Below are positions 18,001-31,224 of a DNA stretch of 64,000 nt, in pieces. Position 1 is the stretch's first letter, and each line of letters opens with the position of its first letter. Under the pieces are notes generated by a model. The model made no database searches, was not told where the DNA came from, and was given only the letters and a program-made list of their open reading frames with translations. Made by a program: the position numbers and the translations under genes. The stretch comes from Metabacillus flavus (lineage in GTDB: Bacteria > Bacillota > Bacilli > Bacillales > Bacillaceae), in NCBI RefSeq assembly GCF_018283675.1, contig NZ_JAGVRK010000001.1, positions 248,001 through 312,000 on the forward strand, read 5' to 3'.

Positions 18001-18333
18001 ATGAATTTAAAAACAACGATTGAGAATATGGAACAAATGACGAAAGTAACGGTTTCAGGAGAAATTGATGCTTATACAGCGCCAAAGCTTAGAGAAGAGC
18101 TGCTGCCGCTTGCAGAACAAACCAAACCGCAACTTGTGATCAGTCTGCGTGATGTATCATATATGGATAGTACAGGACTCGGCGTATTTGTCGGACTTTT
18201 AAAAACGGTAAGGAAAAATGAAGGCGAGCTCCGTCTTGTTGAACTTTCCGACCGTCTCGAAAGGTTGTTTACAATCACTGGACTTAATGACATCATCGAT
18301 ATTTCATCAAAAGCAGAAGGTGGGGTACAATGA
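18001..18333 (+). CDS. rsbV: Anti-anti-sigma factor RsbV
   Basis: A 110-residue STAS protein. Ser57 in YMDSTGLG is the RsbW phosphorylation site. Dephosphorylated RsbV binds RsbW and releases sigma-B. ATG 18001; the stop overlaps rsbW by four bases. First gene behind the sigma-B-dependent promoter. Confidence 0.97.
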   Translation: MNLKTTIENMEQMTKVTVSGEIDAYTAPKLREELLPLAEQTKPQLVISLRDVSYMDSTGLGVFVGLLKTVRKNEGELRLVELSDRLERLFTITGLNDIIDISSKAEGGVQ

Positions 18334-18812
18334 ATTCAGTAGTGGATTACATTGAAATGAAGATTCCTGCAAGACCTGAATATGTAGGCATTGTCCGCCT
18401 TACTCTCTCAGGGATTGCCAGCCGCATGGGTTATTCTTACGATGAGATTGAAGATCTTAAAATCGCTACAAGTGAAGCTTGCACAAACGCTGTGCAGCAT
18501 GCATATAAGAATGTTGATAAAGGCGAAGTGACCATTGGTTTTGGGTTATATGAAGACCGGCTTGAAGTAATGGTTTCTGATACTGGACAGAGCTTTAATT
18601 TTGAAGAGAAGAAGAAGGAATTAGGACCTTATTCTTCAAATGCCAGTGTGGATTCCCTGCCGGAAGGAGGGTTAGGCCTTTATTTGATGGAAACGCTCAT
18701 GGATGAGGTCCGTGTGCAAATCAGCACTGGAGTCACCGTATTTTTAACCAAGTTTTTAATCGGGGAGCGGGTGAACCATGACACAACCGTCACAAACTAC
18801 GAAGCTAACTAA
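18330..18812 (+). CDS. rsbW: Anti-sigma-B factor and kinase RsbW
   Basis: A 160-residue GHKL serine kinase with N box [12 protein letters not shown]1 box DTGQSF and G2 region EGGLGLYL. It binds sigma-B in unstressed cells and phosphorylates RsbV. Starts inside the end of rsbV and ends 35 bases inside sigB, so the three genes are tightly coupled. Confidence 0.97.
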   Translation: MNSVVDYIEMKIPARPEYVGIVRLTLSGIASRMGYSYDEIEDLKIATSEACTNAVQHAYKNVDKGEVTIGFGLYEDRLEVMVSDTGQSFNFEEKKKELGPYSSNASVDSLPEGGLGLYLMETLMDEVRVQISTGVTVFLTKFLIGERVNHDTTVTNYEAN

Positions 18813-19569
18813 GGAACAAGTAAATGATCTGATAACCGCTTACCAGGAAACACAGGATGATCAGGCTCAAACGGATTTGGTCCATCATTATAGAGGTCTA
18901 GTTGAAACCCTTGCAAAAAAATACTCCCGGGGGAAAAGCTTTCATGAAGACTTGCTTCAGGTGGGGATGATCGGCCTTTTAGGCGCGATCAGGAGATACG
19001 ATTCTGAAGTAGGGAAGTCGTTTGAAGCTTTTGCAATCCCAACAATAATCGGAGAAATTAAAAGATTCCTTCGCGACAAGACATGGAGCGTCCATGTACC
19101 GCGAAGAATCAAAGAGCTCGGACCGAAGATTAAGGCGGCTGTAGATGAGCTGACCAATACTCTTCAGCGTTCGCCGAAAGTGTATGAAATTGCTGAATAC
19201 CTGGAAGTGACAGAGGAAGAAGTGCTGGAAACGATGGAGATGGGAAAAAGCTATCAGGCTTTATCTGTGGACCATTCGATAGAAGCAGATCCTGACGGCA
19301 GCACGGTGACCATTCTTGATATCGTTGGCTCTCAGGACGATGGATTCGAACGTGTGAATCAGCGTATGATGCTTGAGAGTGTGCTCCATGTCCTTTCTGA
19401 ACGGGAAAAGCAAATTATTCAGCTGACGTTTATTGAAAACAAAAGCCAGAAAGAAGCAGGAGAGGAACTGGGTATTTCTCAAATGCATGTTTCAAGGCTT
19501 CAGCGCAGAGCCATCCATAAGCTGAAGGAAGCTTTGGCAGCAGATAAATCTTTGGAGTATTATCAATGA
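18778..19569 (+). CDS. sigB: RNA polymerase general stress sigma factor SigB
   Basis: A 263-residue sigma-70 family member of the SigB/F/G group. Region 2 contains GLLGAIRRYD and the -10-recognition KTWSVHVPRR segment; region 4 ends with the helix-turn-helix around KSQKEAGEELGISQMHVSRLQR. Start ATG 18778 lies within rsbW. Directs transcription of general stress genes; candidate sigma-B sites in this window precede rsbV and the stress protein gene at 41722. Confidence 0.97.
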   Translation: MTQPSQTTKLTKEQVNDLITAYQETQDDQAQTDLVHHYRGLVETLAKKYSRGKSFHEDLLQVGMIGLLGAIRRYDSEVGKSFEAFAIPTIIGEIKRFLRDKTWSVHVPRRIKELGPKIKAAVDELTNTLQRSPKVYEIAEYLEVTEEEVLETMEMGKSYQALSVDHSIEADPDGSTVTILDIVGSQDDGFERVNQRMMLESVLHVLSEREKQIIQLTFIENKSQKEAGEELGISQMHVSRLQRRAIHKLKEALAADKSLEYYQ

Positions 19570-20165
19570 TTGAGCGGGAAACAAATGAACGAATTCGCGC
19601 TTTGGCCTTTCAGCTTCAAAAAAAAGGAAAAGTTCTCTGCGGAGACAGCTTCTTTATGAAAACAACAGATGAATATTTTATTTGTTCTCTTGCGGACGGG
19701 CTGGGCAGCGGAGGATTGGCACATGAATCATCTCAGGCAATCAGTGATTTGGTGGAAATGCACCATGAAGAAGATGTCGAGCAGCTATTAATCCGCTGTA
19801 ATCAGGCATTGAAGGAAAAGCGCGGTGCAACAGTTGCTATTTTTAAAATGACGTTTGCAGATCAGCAGCTAGCCTATGGATCGATTGGAAATATACGTTT
19901 TGTACTGTATAATCCAGCGGGAGACTTCGTCTATCCTCTGCCTGTCCTCGGGTACATGTCCGGCAAACCTCAAAAATTTAAAATCAACTCTTATTCCTAT
20001 CAGCCGGGTGCTAAATTTATTGTCCATTCGGATGGGCTGAAAATCTCGGCTGTTAAATCATTGCTTAGAGATAATGATACTGTAGAACATTTATCAGAAG
20101 CATTAGAATCATACACGCTCAATCGTGACGATGATTTAACCTATATAGTCGGTCAAATTTTTTAA
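19566..20165 (+). CDS. rsbX: Feedback phosphatase RsbX
   Basis: A 199-residue PP2C-type phosphatase with the metal-binding SLADGLGSGG and VHSDG motifs. RsbX removes phosphate from RsbS and RsbR to reset the stressosome after stress. The ATG overlaps the sigB stop by four bases. Last gene of the operon, followed by a large hairpin terminator. Confidence 0.96.
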   Translation: MIERETNERIRALAFQLQKKGKVLCGDSFFMKTTDEYFICSLADGLGSGGLAHESSQAISDLVEMHHEEDVEQLLIRCNQALKEKRGATVAIFKMTFADQQLAYGSIGNIRFVLYNPAGDFVYPLPVLGYMSGKPQKFKINSYSYQPGAKFIVHSDGLKISAVKSLLRDNDTVEHLSEALESYTLNRDDDLTYIVGQIF

Positions 20166-20198
20166 AACACTTAAAAAATTGGCCGGCTATTTATTTTG
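20145..20198 (+). terminator. Terminator of the sigB operon
   Basis: About 20-pair stem (20145-20165 with 20171-20190) overlapping the rsbX stop, then a T-rich tract. The remaining 190 bases before tex contain only a weak promoter-like TATGAT at 20353-20358. Confidence 0.85.
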
Positions 20199-20390
20199 CT
20201 GTCTGTTTGTTAAAACAACAATGTCTATCGAAAATAGCCTTTCTCAAAAAAATGAAGGCTCACGGCCCGCCATGCTGAAACCGAACTACCTGGAGTGGAA
20301 ATCAGCCATTCCCAATCTTTACAAAGGTTGCGAAACCAGCCTTATTTTTTGTTATGATAGATACATCTCGCTAATCGGAGGCTGTGTACG

Positions 20391-22559
20391 ATGGAACTGG
20401 AAAATCAGGAACGTTTATTAAAATTACTGACTGAAAACTTGAAAATTCCTTATAAGCAAGTGAAAAGTGTCATTGCCCTTCTTGAAGAAGGAAACACGGT
20501 ACCCTTTATCGCTCGTTACCGTAAAGAGATGACAGGTGCGCTGGATGAGGTGCAGATCAGAGACATTTCTGAATCGTGGCAATACATGCTTAACCTTGAA
20601 GGCAGAAAAGCGGAAGTAATCCGCTTAATTGAAGAGCAAGGCAAATTAACGGATGAACTGAAAAAAGACATTGCAGCTGCTGTAAAACTTCAGCAGGTGG
20701 AGGATTTATACAGACCTTACAAACAAAAAAGACGTACAAAGGCTACAGCTGCGAAGGAAAAAGGGCTTGAGCCGCTCGCGGAGTGGATTATGCAGCTGCC
20801 AGCCTCTGAAAAACCGGAACAAAAGGCTAAAGACTTCATAGATGCTGATAAAGGTGTCGAAACAGCGGAAGATGCTTTGCAGGGAGCGAAGGATATCATA
20901 GCAGAGAAAATAGCGGACGAACCAGCCTATAGAAAGTGGATTCGGGAGCAATCGTTCAAAAAAGGCATGATTGTCACTGCAGCCAAAGACAAAGAGAAGG
21001 ATGAAAAGAATGTCTTTGAGATGTATTACGATTATGAGGAGCCTGTCCAAAAAGCGGCACCCCATCGGGTACTGGCTATGAACCGCGGAGAGAAAGAGGA
21101 TATCCTACGCATATCAGTGAAAACCCCTGCTGACCAAATGCTGGCCTATCTGATCAGACAGGAGCTTGGTTCTAAGCACACCACAGGGAAACAGCTAATG
21201 GAAGAAGCGATTGAGGATGCTTATAAACGCTTGATTGAGCCTTCTGTTGAACGGGAAATCAGAAAAGAACTGACGGAAAAAGCCGATGCACAGGCTATTC
21301 ATATCTTTTCGGAAAACCTAAGAAACCTGCTGCTTCAGCCTCCTTTGAAAGGAAGGGTGGTTCTTGGTCTGGATCCGGCATACCGGACAGGATGCAAGCT
21401 TGCGGTTGTCAGTGAAACCGGAAAGGTGCTTCACATCGGGGTAATTTATCCGCACGCACCGGTTAATAAGCGGGAAGAAGCGCTGCAAACCATTCTTAAA
21501 CTGATTGATGACTATCAAATTGAAGTAATTGCTGTCGGGAATGGAACGGCATCGAGAGAGAGTGAACAGCTCGCAGCCGATGCCATCCAGCAATCCGGAA
21601 AAGATTTAGCGTATCTTATTGTGAATGAAGCCGGAGCGAGTGTATACTCGGCCTCTGATTTAGCAAGAGAGGAGTTCCCTGACCTGAAAGTAGAGGAAAG
21701 AAGTGCGGTTTCCATTGCGAGAAGACTTCAGGATCCACTCGCTGAACTTGTCAAAATTGATCCGAAATCGGTTGGCGTCGGTCAATATCAGCATGATGTA
21801 AGCCAGAAAAACCTGAACGAATCCCTGACATTTGTTGTGGAAACAGTGGTGAACAGAGTTGGAGTGAACGTAAACACCGCTTCGCCAGCCCTGCTTCAAT
21901 ACGTATCCGGTCTTTCAAAGACGGTTGCTCAAAACATTGTGAAAAAGCGGGAAGAGCTAGGAAAAATTACAAGCAGAACCCAGCTCAAAGGGATTCCCCG
22001 TTTAGGTGCAAAGACATATGAACAGGCAGTAGGCTTCCTTCGGGTAATTGATGGAGATCAGCCGCTAGACCGGACGTCCATTCACCCTGAAAGCTATAAA
22101 GTAGTAACGGCGCTGTTAATGCACTTGGATACTACGTATGACGAACTGGGCAGCGAAAGCCTCAAGGAAAAAATAAAGAACCTGGATATAAAAGAAGCTT
22201 CAGCTGAATTTGGCGTAGGGGAGCTGACACTAAAAGATATATGTGATGCATTGGTTCAGCCCGGACGCGATCCCCGTGATGAAGTTGCGAAGCCTCTGCT
22301 GAAGAAAAATGTATTAAAGCTTGAGGATCTGAGCAAAGGATTGGAACTTCAGGGAACGGTAAGGAATGTAGTTGATTTCGGCGCTTTCGTGGATATTGGA
22401 GTAAAACAGGACGGTCTTGTTCACATATCAAAACTGAGCCGGCAGTATGTAAAGCATCCGCTGGATGTTGTGAGCGTAGGCGACGTTGTGACCGTTTGGG
22501 TAGACTCAGTTGACGTTCATAAAGGAAGAGTTTCATTAACCATGCTGTCTGATCAATAA
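20391..22559 (+). CDS. tex: Tex-family RNA-binding protein (YdcI)
   Basis: A 722-residue Tex/Spt6-like protein: N-terminal helical Tex domain (about 1-190), YqgF/RNase-H-like domain near 325-430 (begins VVLGLDPAYRTGCKLAVV), helix-hairpin-helix repeats near 490-560 (VNTASPALLQYVSGL), and a C-terminal S1 RNA-binding domain (about 645-720). ATG 20391 follows GGAGG. Tex proteins bind nucleic acid and affect transcription and stress tolerance; the exact role in Bacillus is unsettled. Position between rsbX and cmpA/sprT is the B. subtilis one. Confidence 0.95.
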   Translation: MELENQERLLKLLTENLKIPYKQVKSVIALLEEGNTVPFIARYRKEMTGALDEVQIRDISESWQYMLNLEGRKAEVIRLIEEQGKLTDELKKDIAAAVKLQQVEDLYRPYKQKRRTKATAAKEKGLEPLAEWIMQLPASEKPEQKAKDFIDADKGVETAEDALQGAKDIIAEKIADEPAYRKWIREQSFKKGMIVTAAKDKEKDEKNVFEMYYDYEEPVQKAAPHRVLAMNRGEKEDILRISVKTPADQMLAYLIRQELGSKHTTGKQLMEEAIEDAYKRLIEPSVEREIRKELTEKADAQAIHIFSENLRNLLLQPPLKGRVVLGLDPAYRTGCKLAVVSETGKVLHIGVIYPHAPVNKREEALQTILKLIDDYQIEVIAVGNGTASRESEQLAADAIQQSGKDLAYLIVNEAGASVYSASDLAREEFPDLKVEERSAVSIARRLQDPLAELVKIDPKSVGVGQYQHDVSQKNLNESLTFVVETVVNRVGVNVNTASPALLQYVSGLSKTVAQNIVKKREELGKITSRTQLKGIPRLGAKTYEQAVGFLRVIDGDQPLDRTSIHPESYKVVTALLMHLDTTYDELGSESLKEKIKNLDIKEASAEFGVGELTLKDICDALVQPGRDPRDEVAKPLLKKNVLKLEDLSKGLELQGTVRNVVDFGAFVDIGVKQDGLVHISKLSRQYVKHPLDVVSVGDVVTVWVDSVDVHKGRVSLTMLSDQ

Positions 22560-22579
22560 AAAAATTCAAGAACCGAGAA

Positions 22580-22612
22580 AACACTGCTCCCGATTAGCAG
22601 TGTTTTTTTCTG
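22580..22612 (+). terminator. Terminator after tex, overlapping the cmpA 3' end
   Basis: Nine-pair stem (22580-22588 with 22596-22604) and seven T. The cmpA stop codon (minus strand, 22594-22596) lies at its loop, so the hairpin may serve both strands. Confidence 0.9.
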
Positions 22613-22704
22613 TAAAAATACCAGCACTGATTCAGCAGCTTTATCTGATAGCAATTTTTTTCATGAAAAGCACGCATCATCTGATTTTTTAACCATGATG
22701 GCAT
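22594..22704 (-). CDS. cmpA: Spore coat morphogenesis checkpoint protein CmpA
   Basis: A 36-residue ORF read from ATG 22704 with a textbook Shine-Dalgarno sequence (AAGGAGG, eight bases upstream). The product begins MPSWLKNQMMRAFHEKN and ends in YFYRKKHC, which I recognise as CmpA. CmpA is the small Bacillus protein that works with ClpXP to degrade the coat-base protein SpoIVA in cells with defective spore envelopes. The position, antisense between tex and sprT, is that of B. subtilis cmpA. An upstream CATACATT on the minus strand (22757-22750) matches a sigma-E -10 element, though I see no good -35. Easily missed by gene callers because of its size. Confidence 0.9.
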   Translation of the reverse strand: MPSWLKNQMMRAFHEKNCYQIKLLNQCWYFYRKKHC

Positions 22705-22731
22705 TGCTCATACCTCCTTAATCGTTATAAT
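22704..22731 (+). promoter_or_regulatory. Sigma-A promoter for sprT
   Basis: TTGCTC (22704-22709), 16-base spacer and TATAAT (22726-22731). It overlaps the cmpA ribosome-binding site on the other strand. Confidence 0.75.
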
Positions 22732-22816
22732 GGAGTATGGGTATTAGCTAATGTATGCAAAGAATAAATGTCCTGTTCTTTGAACAAGGCTGAATAGAGA
22801 AAGGTGTTGCATTCCT

Positions 22817-23266
22817 ATGGATCAGCAGCAGCTGCAAATGCTTGTCGAAGAAATATCTTCCAAGTATTTTAATAAACCATTTACCCATAATGCGGTATTC
22901 AATAACAGACTCAGATCAACTGGCGGAAGATACATGCTCTCGTCCCACAATATTGAAATCAATCCTAAGCAGCTTGATGAGCATGGCAAAGAGGAGATTG
23001 AGGGCATTATTAAGCACGAGCTCTGCCACTACCATCTTCATCTAGAGGGAAAAGGATACCGTCATCGGGATCCGGACTTCAGGATATTGATGAAACAGGT
23101 TGGAGCACCCCGTTTTTGTACGCCTATACCATCTCTGAAATCCCAAAAGCCGCTTCATTTATATAAATGCAAGGAATGTCTTCAGCGCTTTGAACGCAAA
23201 CGGCGAATGGATACGAAGAAGTATGTATGCGGAAAGTGTGGAGGGCGGATTAAACAGATGATTTAG
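22817..23266 (+). CDS. sprT: SprT-like zinc metalloprotease-family protein (YdcK)
   Basis: A 149-residue SprT-like protein: metallopeptidase motif HELCHYH near residue 73 and a C-terminal zinc ribbon with two CxxC pairs (CKEC, CGKC). In eukaryotes SprT/Spartan proteases cleave DNA-protein crosslinks; in Bacillus the function is unproven. ATG 22817, with a weak Shine-Dalgarno (AAAGGTG). Divergent from cmpA and followed by the tRNA cluster. Confidence 0.93.
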   Translation: MDQQQLQMLVEEISSKYFNKPFTHNAVFNNRLRSTGGRYMLSSHNIEINPKQLDEHGKEEIEGIIKHELCHYHLHLEGKGYRHRDPDFRILMKQVGAPRFCTPIPSLKSQKPLHLYKCKECLQRFERKRRMDTKKYVCGKCGGRIKQMI

Positions 23267-23352
23267 GTGTTGACGACCGTTGGTATGTATGGTAAATTAT
23301 AAAAGCCGTCGTTGAGAGACGGGCTCAATAATTTAATTGTTGAATAATAGTA

Positions 23353-23381
23353 TTGACTTTGAGTCATAATTTACCTATAAT
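23353..23381 (+). promoter_or_regulatory. Promoter of the first tRNA cluster
   Basis: TTGACT (23353-23358), 17-base spacer and TATAAT (23376-23381), 24 bases before tRNA-Asn. Confidence 0.88.
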
Positions 23382-23404
23382 AAAGAAAGTCTGCTATTTG
23401 TTAT

Positions 23405-23479
23405 TCCGCAGTAGCTCAGTGGTAGAGCTATCGGCTGTTAACCGATCGGTCGCAGGTTCGAGTCCTGCCTGCGGAGCCA
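23405..23479 (+). tRNA. tRNA-Asn (anticodon GTT)
   Basis: Cloverleaf with seven-pair acceptor stem, GTT anticodon, GGTTCGAGTCC T-arm and encoded CCA. Confidence 0.97.
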
Positions 23480-23504
23480 TATTTTTATTAGGCAGTACAC
23501 AGAT

Positions 23505-23595
23505 GGGGAAGTACTCAAGTGGCTGAAGAGGCGCCCCTGCTAAGGGTGTAGGTCGCGTAAGCGGCGCGAGGGTTCAAATCCCTCCTTCTCCGCCA
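23505..23595 (+). tRNA. tRNA-Ser (anticodon GCT)
   Basis: 91-base class II tRNA with long variable arm, GCT anticodon and encoded CCA. Confidence 0.96.
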
Positions 23596-23610
23596 TCTTA
23601 TTTTTAATAT

Positions 23611-23682
23611 GGCCCGTTGGTCAAGCGGTTAAGACACCGCCCTTTCACGGCGGTAACACGGGTTCGAATCCCGTACGGGTCA
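23611..23682 (+). tRNA. tRNA-Glu (anticodon TTC), no encoded CCA
   Basis: Seven-pair acceptor stem (one G-T), TTC anticodon. The discriminator A is followed by TTTATT, so CCA must be added by nucleotidyltransferase. Confidence 0.95.
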
Positions 23683-23748
23683 TTTATTGTTTTCGGACAA
23701 GTTTTGATGCGTACAGAGGATAAATTCCTGTGGACGAATTAAGAATAG

Positions 23749-23823
23749 TGGGCTATAGCCAAGCGGTAAGGCAACGGACTTTGACTCCGTCATGCGTTGG
23801 TTCGAATCCAGCTAGCCCAGCCA
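23749..23823 (+). tRNA. tRNA-Gln (anticodon TTG)
   Basis: 75-base cloverleaf with TTG anticodon and encoded CCA. The 66-base gap before it is the longest inside this tRNA run. Confidence 0.96.
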
Positions 23824-23826
23824 TCC

Positions 23827-23902
23827 GAGCCATTAGCTCAGTCGGTAGAGCATCTGACTTTTAATCAGAGGGTCGAAGGTTCGAGTCCTTCATGGCTCAC
23901 CA
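23827..23902 (+). tRNA. tRNA-Lys (anticodon TTT)
   Basis: 76-base cloverleaf, TTT anticodon, encoded CCA; three bases after tRNA-Gln. Confidence 0.97.
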
Positions 23903-23917
23903 TTTACATTTTAATAT

Positions 23918-23999
23918 GCGGGTGTGGCGGAATTGGCAGACGCACTAGACTTAGGATCTAGCGCCTTACGGCGTGGGGGTTCGACTCCCTTCACCCGCA
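23918..23999 (+). tRNA. tRNA-Leu (anticodon TAG), no encoded CCA
   Basis: Class II tRNA with long variable arm, TAG anticodon. The discriminator A is followed by CT, not CCA. Confidence 0.95.
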
Positions 24000-24017
24000 C
24001 TTTATTTCACTTAACAT

Positions 24018-24103
<86 letters not shown>

Positions 24104-24124
24104 AAAAACATTTTTAAAAAAGTG

Positions 24125-24153
24125 TTGACAAAAAAATAACGATTTGATATTAT
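24125..24153 (+). promoter_or_regulatory. Strong promoter ahead of tRNA-Arg-Pro-Gly and the rRNA operon
   Basis: Perfect TTGACA (24125-24130), 17-base spacer and TATTAT (24148-24153), AT-rich, like rRNA promoters. I see no promoter between tRNA-Gly and 16S, so it probably drives the rRNA genes too. Confidence 0.88.
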
Positions 24154-24168
24154 ATATAAGTCGCCGAT

Positions 24169-24245
24169 GCGCCCGTAGCTCAATTGGATAGAGCATTTGA
24201 CTACGAATCAAAAGGTTAGAGGTTCGAGTCCTCTCGGGCGCGCCA
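24169..24245 (+). tRNA. tRNA-Arg (anticodon ACG)
   Basis: 77-base cloverleaf with ACG anticodon and encoded CCA. Confidence 0.97.
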
Positions 24246-24261
24246 TATAAACTTGCGGTTG

Positions 24262-24338
24262 CGGGAAGTAGCTCAGCTTGGTAGAGCACTTGGTTTGGGA
24301 CCAAGGGGTCGCAGGTTCGAATCCTGTCTTCCCGACCA
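24262..24338 (+). tRNA. tRNA-Pro (anticodon TGG)
   Basis: 77-base cloverleaf with TGG anticodon and encoded CCA. Confidence 0.97.
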
Positions 24339-24357
24339 GAAGTATACATATAATAAT

Positions 24358-24431
24358 GCGGGTGTAGTTTAATGGTAAAACCTCAGCCTTCCAAGCTGAT
24401 GTCGTGGGTTCGATTCCCATCACCCGCTCCA
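24358..24431 (+). tRNA. tRNA-Gly (anticodon TCC)
   Basis: 74-base cloverleaf with TCC anticodon and encoded CCA. Confidence 0.97.
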
Positions 24432-24440
24432 TTTTTGCAA

Positions 24441-24469
24441 ATGATCTTTGAAAACTAAACAAATCGAAG
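24441..24469 (+). other. 5' arm of the 16S pre-rRNA processing stem (3' arm at 26103-26132)
   Basis: This segment is complementary to 26103-26132 over almost its whole length. The two flank 16S and would form the long RNase III processing stalk, so the leader begins only ten bases after tRNA-Gly. Confidence 0.85.
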
Positions 24470-24514
24470 TGCCAACGTTAATTCTAGAGCAACAAACAAG
24501 AGCTAGTCAAACTA

Positions 24515-26060
<1,546 letters not shown>

Positions 26061-26145
26061 AAGAATTATCAGCACCCATGTGGTGCACAATTAACGGACG
26101 CACTTCGATTTTGTTTAGTTTTGAGAGATCATTCTCTCTATAAAC

Positions 26146-26171
26146 TTGTTCTTTGAAAACTAGATAACGAT
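26146..26171 (+). other. 5' arm of the 23S pre-rRNA processing stem (3' arm at 29257-29282)
   Basis: Complementary to 29257-29282, flanking 23S; typical long stalk around Bacillus 23S. The 16S-23S spacer (26057-26298) contains no tRNA. Confidence 0.85.
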
Positions 26172-26298
26172 ATGAATGTCAAACATTCACACGAGTAAGC
26201 AAGTAACCTTACGATTTTCTTCTGCGCTTGCGTATGAAGAGAACATCAAGTCTGAAAACATCTGTTTTCAGCTCTAACGAAGATAACTTCCGTTATCA

Positions 26299-29222
<2,924 letters not shown>

Positions 29223-29296
29223 TTTATTCAAGTAAGGCTGCTTCACTCGTGCAGCAATCGTTATCTAGTTTTGAAAGAGCAATCTTTCAACATATA

Positions 29297-29413
<117 letters not shown>

Positions 29414-29417
29414 TGAG

Positions 29418-29456
29418 AGTTATTTCAAGGACAGCATGTCTGTCCTTGAGATAACT
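29418..29456 (+). terminator. Large hairpin after 5S rRNA
   Basis: Stem of about 17 pairs (29418-29434 with 29440-29456) followed only by TTAATG. It lacks a clear T-run and may be a processing element or weak terminator. Its GGACAG/CTGTCC core reappears in the 137-bp units. Confidence 0.6.
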
Positions 29457-29477
29457 TTAATGAAATACTTTTATTAG

Positions 29478-29751
29478 CGCGGGGTGGAGCAACGAGCAAT
29501 ACTTCCGTGAAAAAGCTTCGAGTTGTACTCGCCGAGCTGCTGCTTGGTTTTGCTTCCTGAGGCGAGGACAGTCCGCTGTCCATGAGCATAGCTAAACTTA
29601 ATACTTTCTATTATCGCGGGGTGGAGCAACGAGCAATACTTCCGTGAAAAAGCTTCGAGTTGTACTCGCCGAGCTGCTGCTTGGTTTTGCTTCCTGAGGC
29701 GAGGACAGTCCGCTGTCCATGAGCATAGCTAAACTTAATACTTTCTATTAT
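29478..29751 (+). repeat. Two identical 137-bp tandem units, each starting with the tRNA-fMet 5' end
   Basis: Units 29478-29614 and 29615-29751 are identical. Each starts with the first 14 bases of the tRNA-fMet gene that begins at 29752, then unrelated sequence, a GGACAG/CTGTCC hairpin and an AT-rich stretch like the natural spacer before tRNA-fMet. The units lack the rest of the tRNA and cannot fold as one. Confidence 0.95.
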
Positions 29752-29828
<77 letters not shown>

Positions 29829-29832
29829 AAAT

Positions 29833-29909
29833 GGTCCGGTAGTTCAGTTGGTTAGAATGCCTGCCTGTCACGCAGGAGGTCGCGGGTTCGAGTCCCGTCC
29901 GGACCGCCA
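29833..29909 (+). tRNA. tRNA-Asp (anticodon GTC)
   Basis: 77-base cloverleaf with GTC anticodon and encoded CCA. Confidence 0.97.
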
Positions 29910-29925
29910 TTACATGTATAAGACA

Positions 29926-29951
29926 ACGAAACGTGATGTTTCGTTTTTTTT
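29926..29951 (+). terminator. Terminator of the rRNA-tRNA operon
   Basis: Seven-pair stem (29926-29932 with 29938-29944), five-base loop and eight T. Confidence 0.92.
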
Positions 29952-29976
29952 ATGCTTATTTTTTGGTGCAGTGGAC

Positions 29977-30005
29977 TTGGATAAACGAATGGAGTACGCT
30001 AAACT
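29977..30005 (+). promoter_or_regulatory. Candidate promoter for the tsaE-tsaB-rimI-tsaD operon
   Basis: TTGGAT (29977-29982), 17-base spacer and TAAACT (30000-30005). Confidence 0.5.
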
Positions 30006-30061
30006 GTTTATAATGATACAAGAACGAAAGGCTTCACTATATAGAATGACAGGTGATCATC

Positions 30062-30541
30062 ATGAAAGCTTTTGAAACGGTTTCTTCTTCTGCGCTTTTC
30101 ACTCAGCTTCTATCAGAAAAACTTGCCCTGTTTTTGCAAGGCGGGGATGTTTTAACGCTTGAGGGAGATCTAGGCGCTGGGAAAACTACGTTTACTAAAG
30201 GATTGGCAAAGGGATTGGGCATTAAGAAGATTGTCAACAGCCCTACTTTTACCATCATGAAAGAATATCATGGGGGCCGCCTTTCTTTATACCATATGGA
30301 TGTCTACAGACTGGACGAAGAAAGTGAAGCGCTGGGATTCGAGGAATATTTCGAAGGCAGCGGAGTCACAGTGATTGAATGGGCTCATTTGATACAGGAT
30401 CAGCTTCCTGCTGAGCGGCTTGAGATTGGTCTGTTCCGCACGGGAGATGAGGAGAGAAGCATCCGCTTTACCCCTCATGGGCAAAAATATATTGATATAT
30501 GCAGGGAGCTTTTTGAAAATGAAAAAAGCATTAGCGATTGA
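30062..30541 (+). CDS. tsaE: tRNA t6A biosynthesis ATPase TsaE
   Basis: A 159-residue P-loop ATPase with Walker A GDLGAGKTTFTK and the conserved NSPTF and DVYRL segments. With TsaB and TsaD it makes threonylcarbamoyladenosine (t6A) at position 37 of ANN-decoding tRNAs. I start at ATG 30062, with AGGTGAT just upstream, rather than GTG 30053, which lies inside that sequence; this gives the normal length. First gene of tsaE-tsaB-rimI-tsaD; overlaps tsaB by 23 bases. Confidence 0.95.
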   Translation: MKAFETVSSSALFTQLLSEKLALFLQGGDVLTLEGDLGAGKTTFTKGLAKGLGIKKIVNSPTFTIMKEYHGGRLSLYHMDVYRLDEESEALGFEEYFEGSGVTVIEWAHLIQDQLPAERLEIGLFRTGDEERSIRFTPHGQKYIDICRELFENEKSISD

Positions 30542-31211
30542 TACATCCAACGACACACTTGGAATTGCCTTACTTTCAGATGGAGTGGTGACAGGCGAGC
30601 TGATCACTCATGTAAAAAAGAATCATTCAGTCCGGGCGATGCCTGCCATTGAACAGCTGCTGAAGGATTGCGGAACGGTTCCAGCTGAACTTGGTGCCAT
30701 CATTGCTGCGTCCGGTCCCGGTTCCTACACAGGAGTCAGAATCGGAATGACGATTGCTAAAACAATGGCCTGGTCACTTTCCATTCCTCTTTATACAGTT
30801 TCAAGTCTTGAAAGCCTCGCTGCAAACGGCCGGTATTTTCAAGGATTGATCTGTCCGCTTTTTGATGCGCGGAGAGGGAGAGTCTATACCGGACTTTATT
30901 CCGAGAAGGATGGAACCATTCTTCGTCATGCTGAGGATCAGAACGTTCTTCTTGCAGACTGGCTGAAAGATTTAAAAGAGAAAAATACCAGTGTCTTATT
31001 TATTGGACACGATGTTGATATACACTGGGATGAGATAGAGAGTAGTCTGGGCAGTCTGGCTGTAAGGGCCGATTCGGTTCAAAACAGCCCTAGGCCTTCA
31101 GAGCTTGCAAGGATCGGCCTTCAAAAGGACCAGTCTTCTGTGCACACAGCAGTGCCGAATTATACGAGGCTGGCAGAAGCAGAGTCTAAATGGCTTGAAG
31201 AGCAAAAATAA
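30519..31211 (+). CDS. tsaB: tRNA t6A biosynthesis protein TsaB
   Basis: A 230-residue ASKHA-fold protein: N-terminal LAIDTSNDTLGIAL, HSVRAMP near residue 33 and GPGSYTGVRIG near 68. It is the non-catalytic partner that activates TsaD. ATG 30519 has AGGGAG ten bases upstream and gives the typical length. Overlaps tsaE; rimI follows 13 bases after the stop. Confidence 0.95.
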   Translation: MKKALAIDTSNDTLGIALLSDGVVTGELITHVKKNHSVRAMPAIEQLLKDCGTVPAELGAIIAASGPGSYTGVRIGMTIAKTMAWSLSIPLYTVSSLESLAANGRYFQGLICPLFDARRGRVYTGLYSEKDGTILRHAEDQNVLLADWLKDLKEKNTSVLFIGHDVDIHWDEIESSLGSLAVRADSVQNSPRPSELARIGLQKDQSSVHTAVPNYTRLAEAESKWLEEQK

Positions 31212-31224
31212 GTTGGTGGAGAAC

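Noticed and set aside
20179-20421. 80-codon frame between rsbX and tex
   Set aside because: Starts inside the sigB operon terminator and overlaps the tex start.
29478-29751. CRISPR array or functional extra tRNA copies
   Set aside because: Only two adjacent 137-bp units without spacers; each has just the first 14 tRNA bases.
29848-30075. Plus-strand frame overlapping tRNA-Asp (begins MVRMPACHAGGRGFES)
   Set aside because: A typical tRNA-derived spurious frame.
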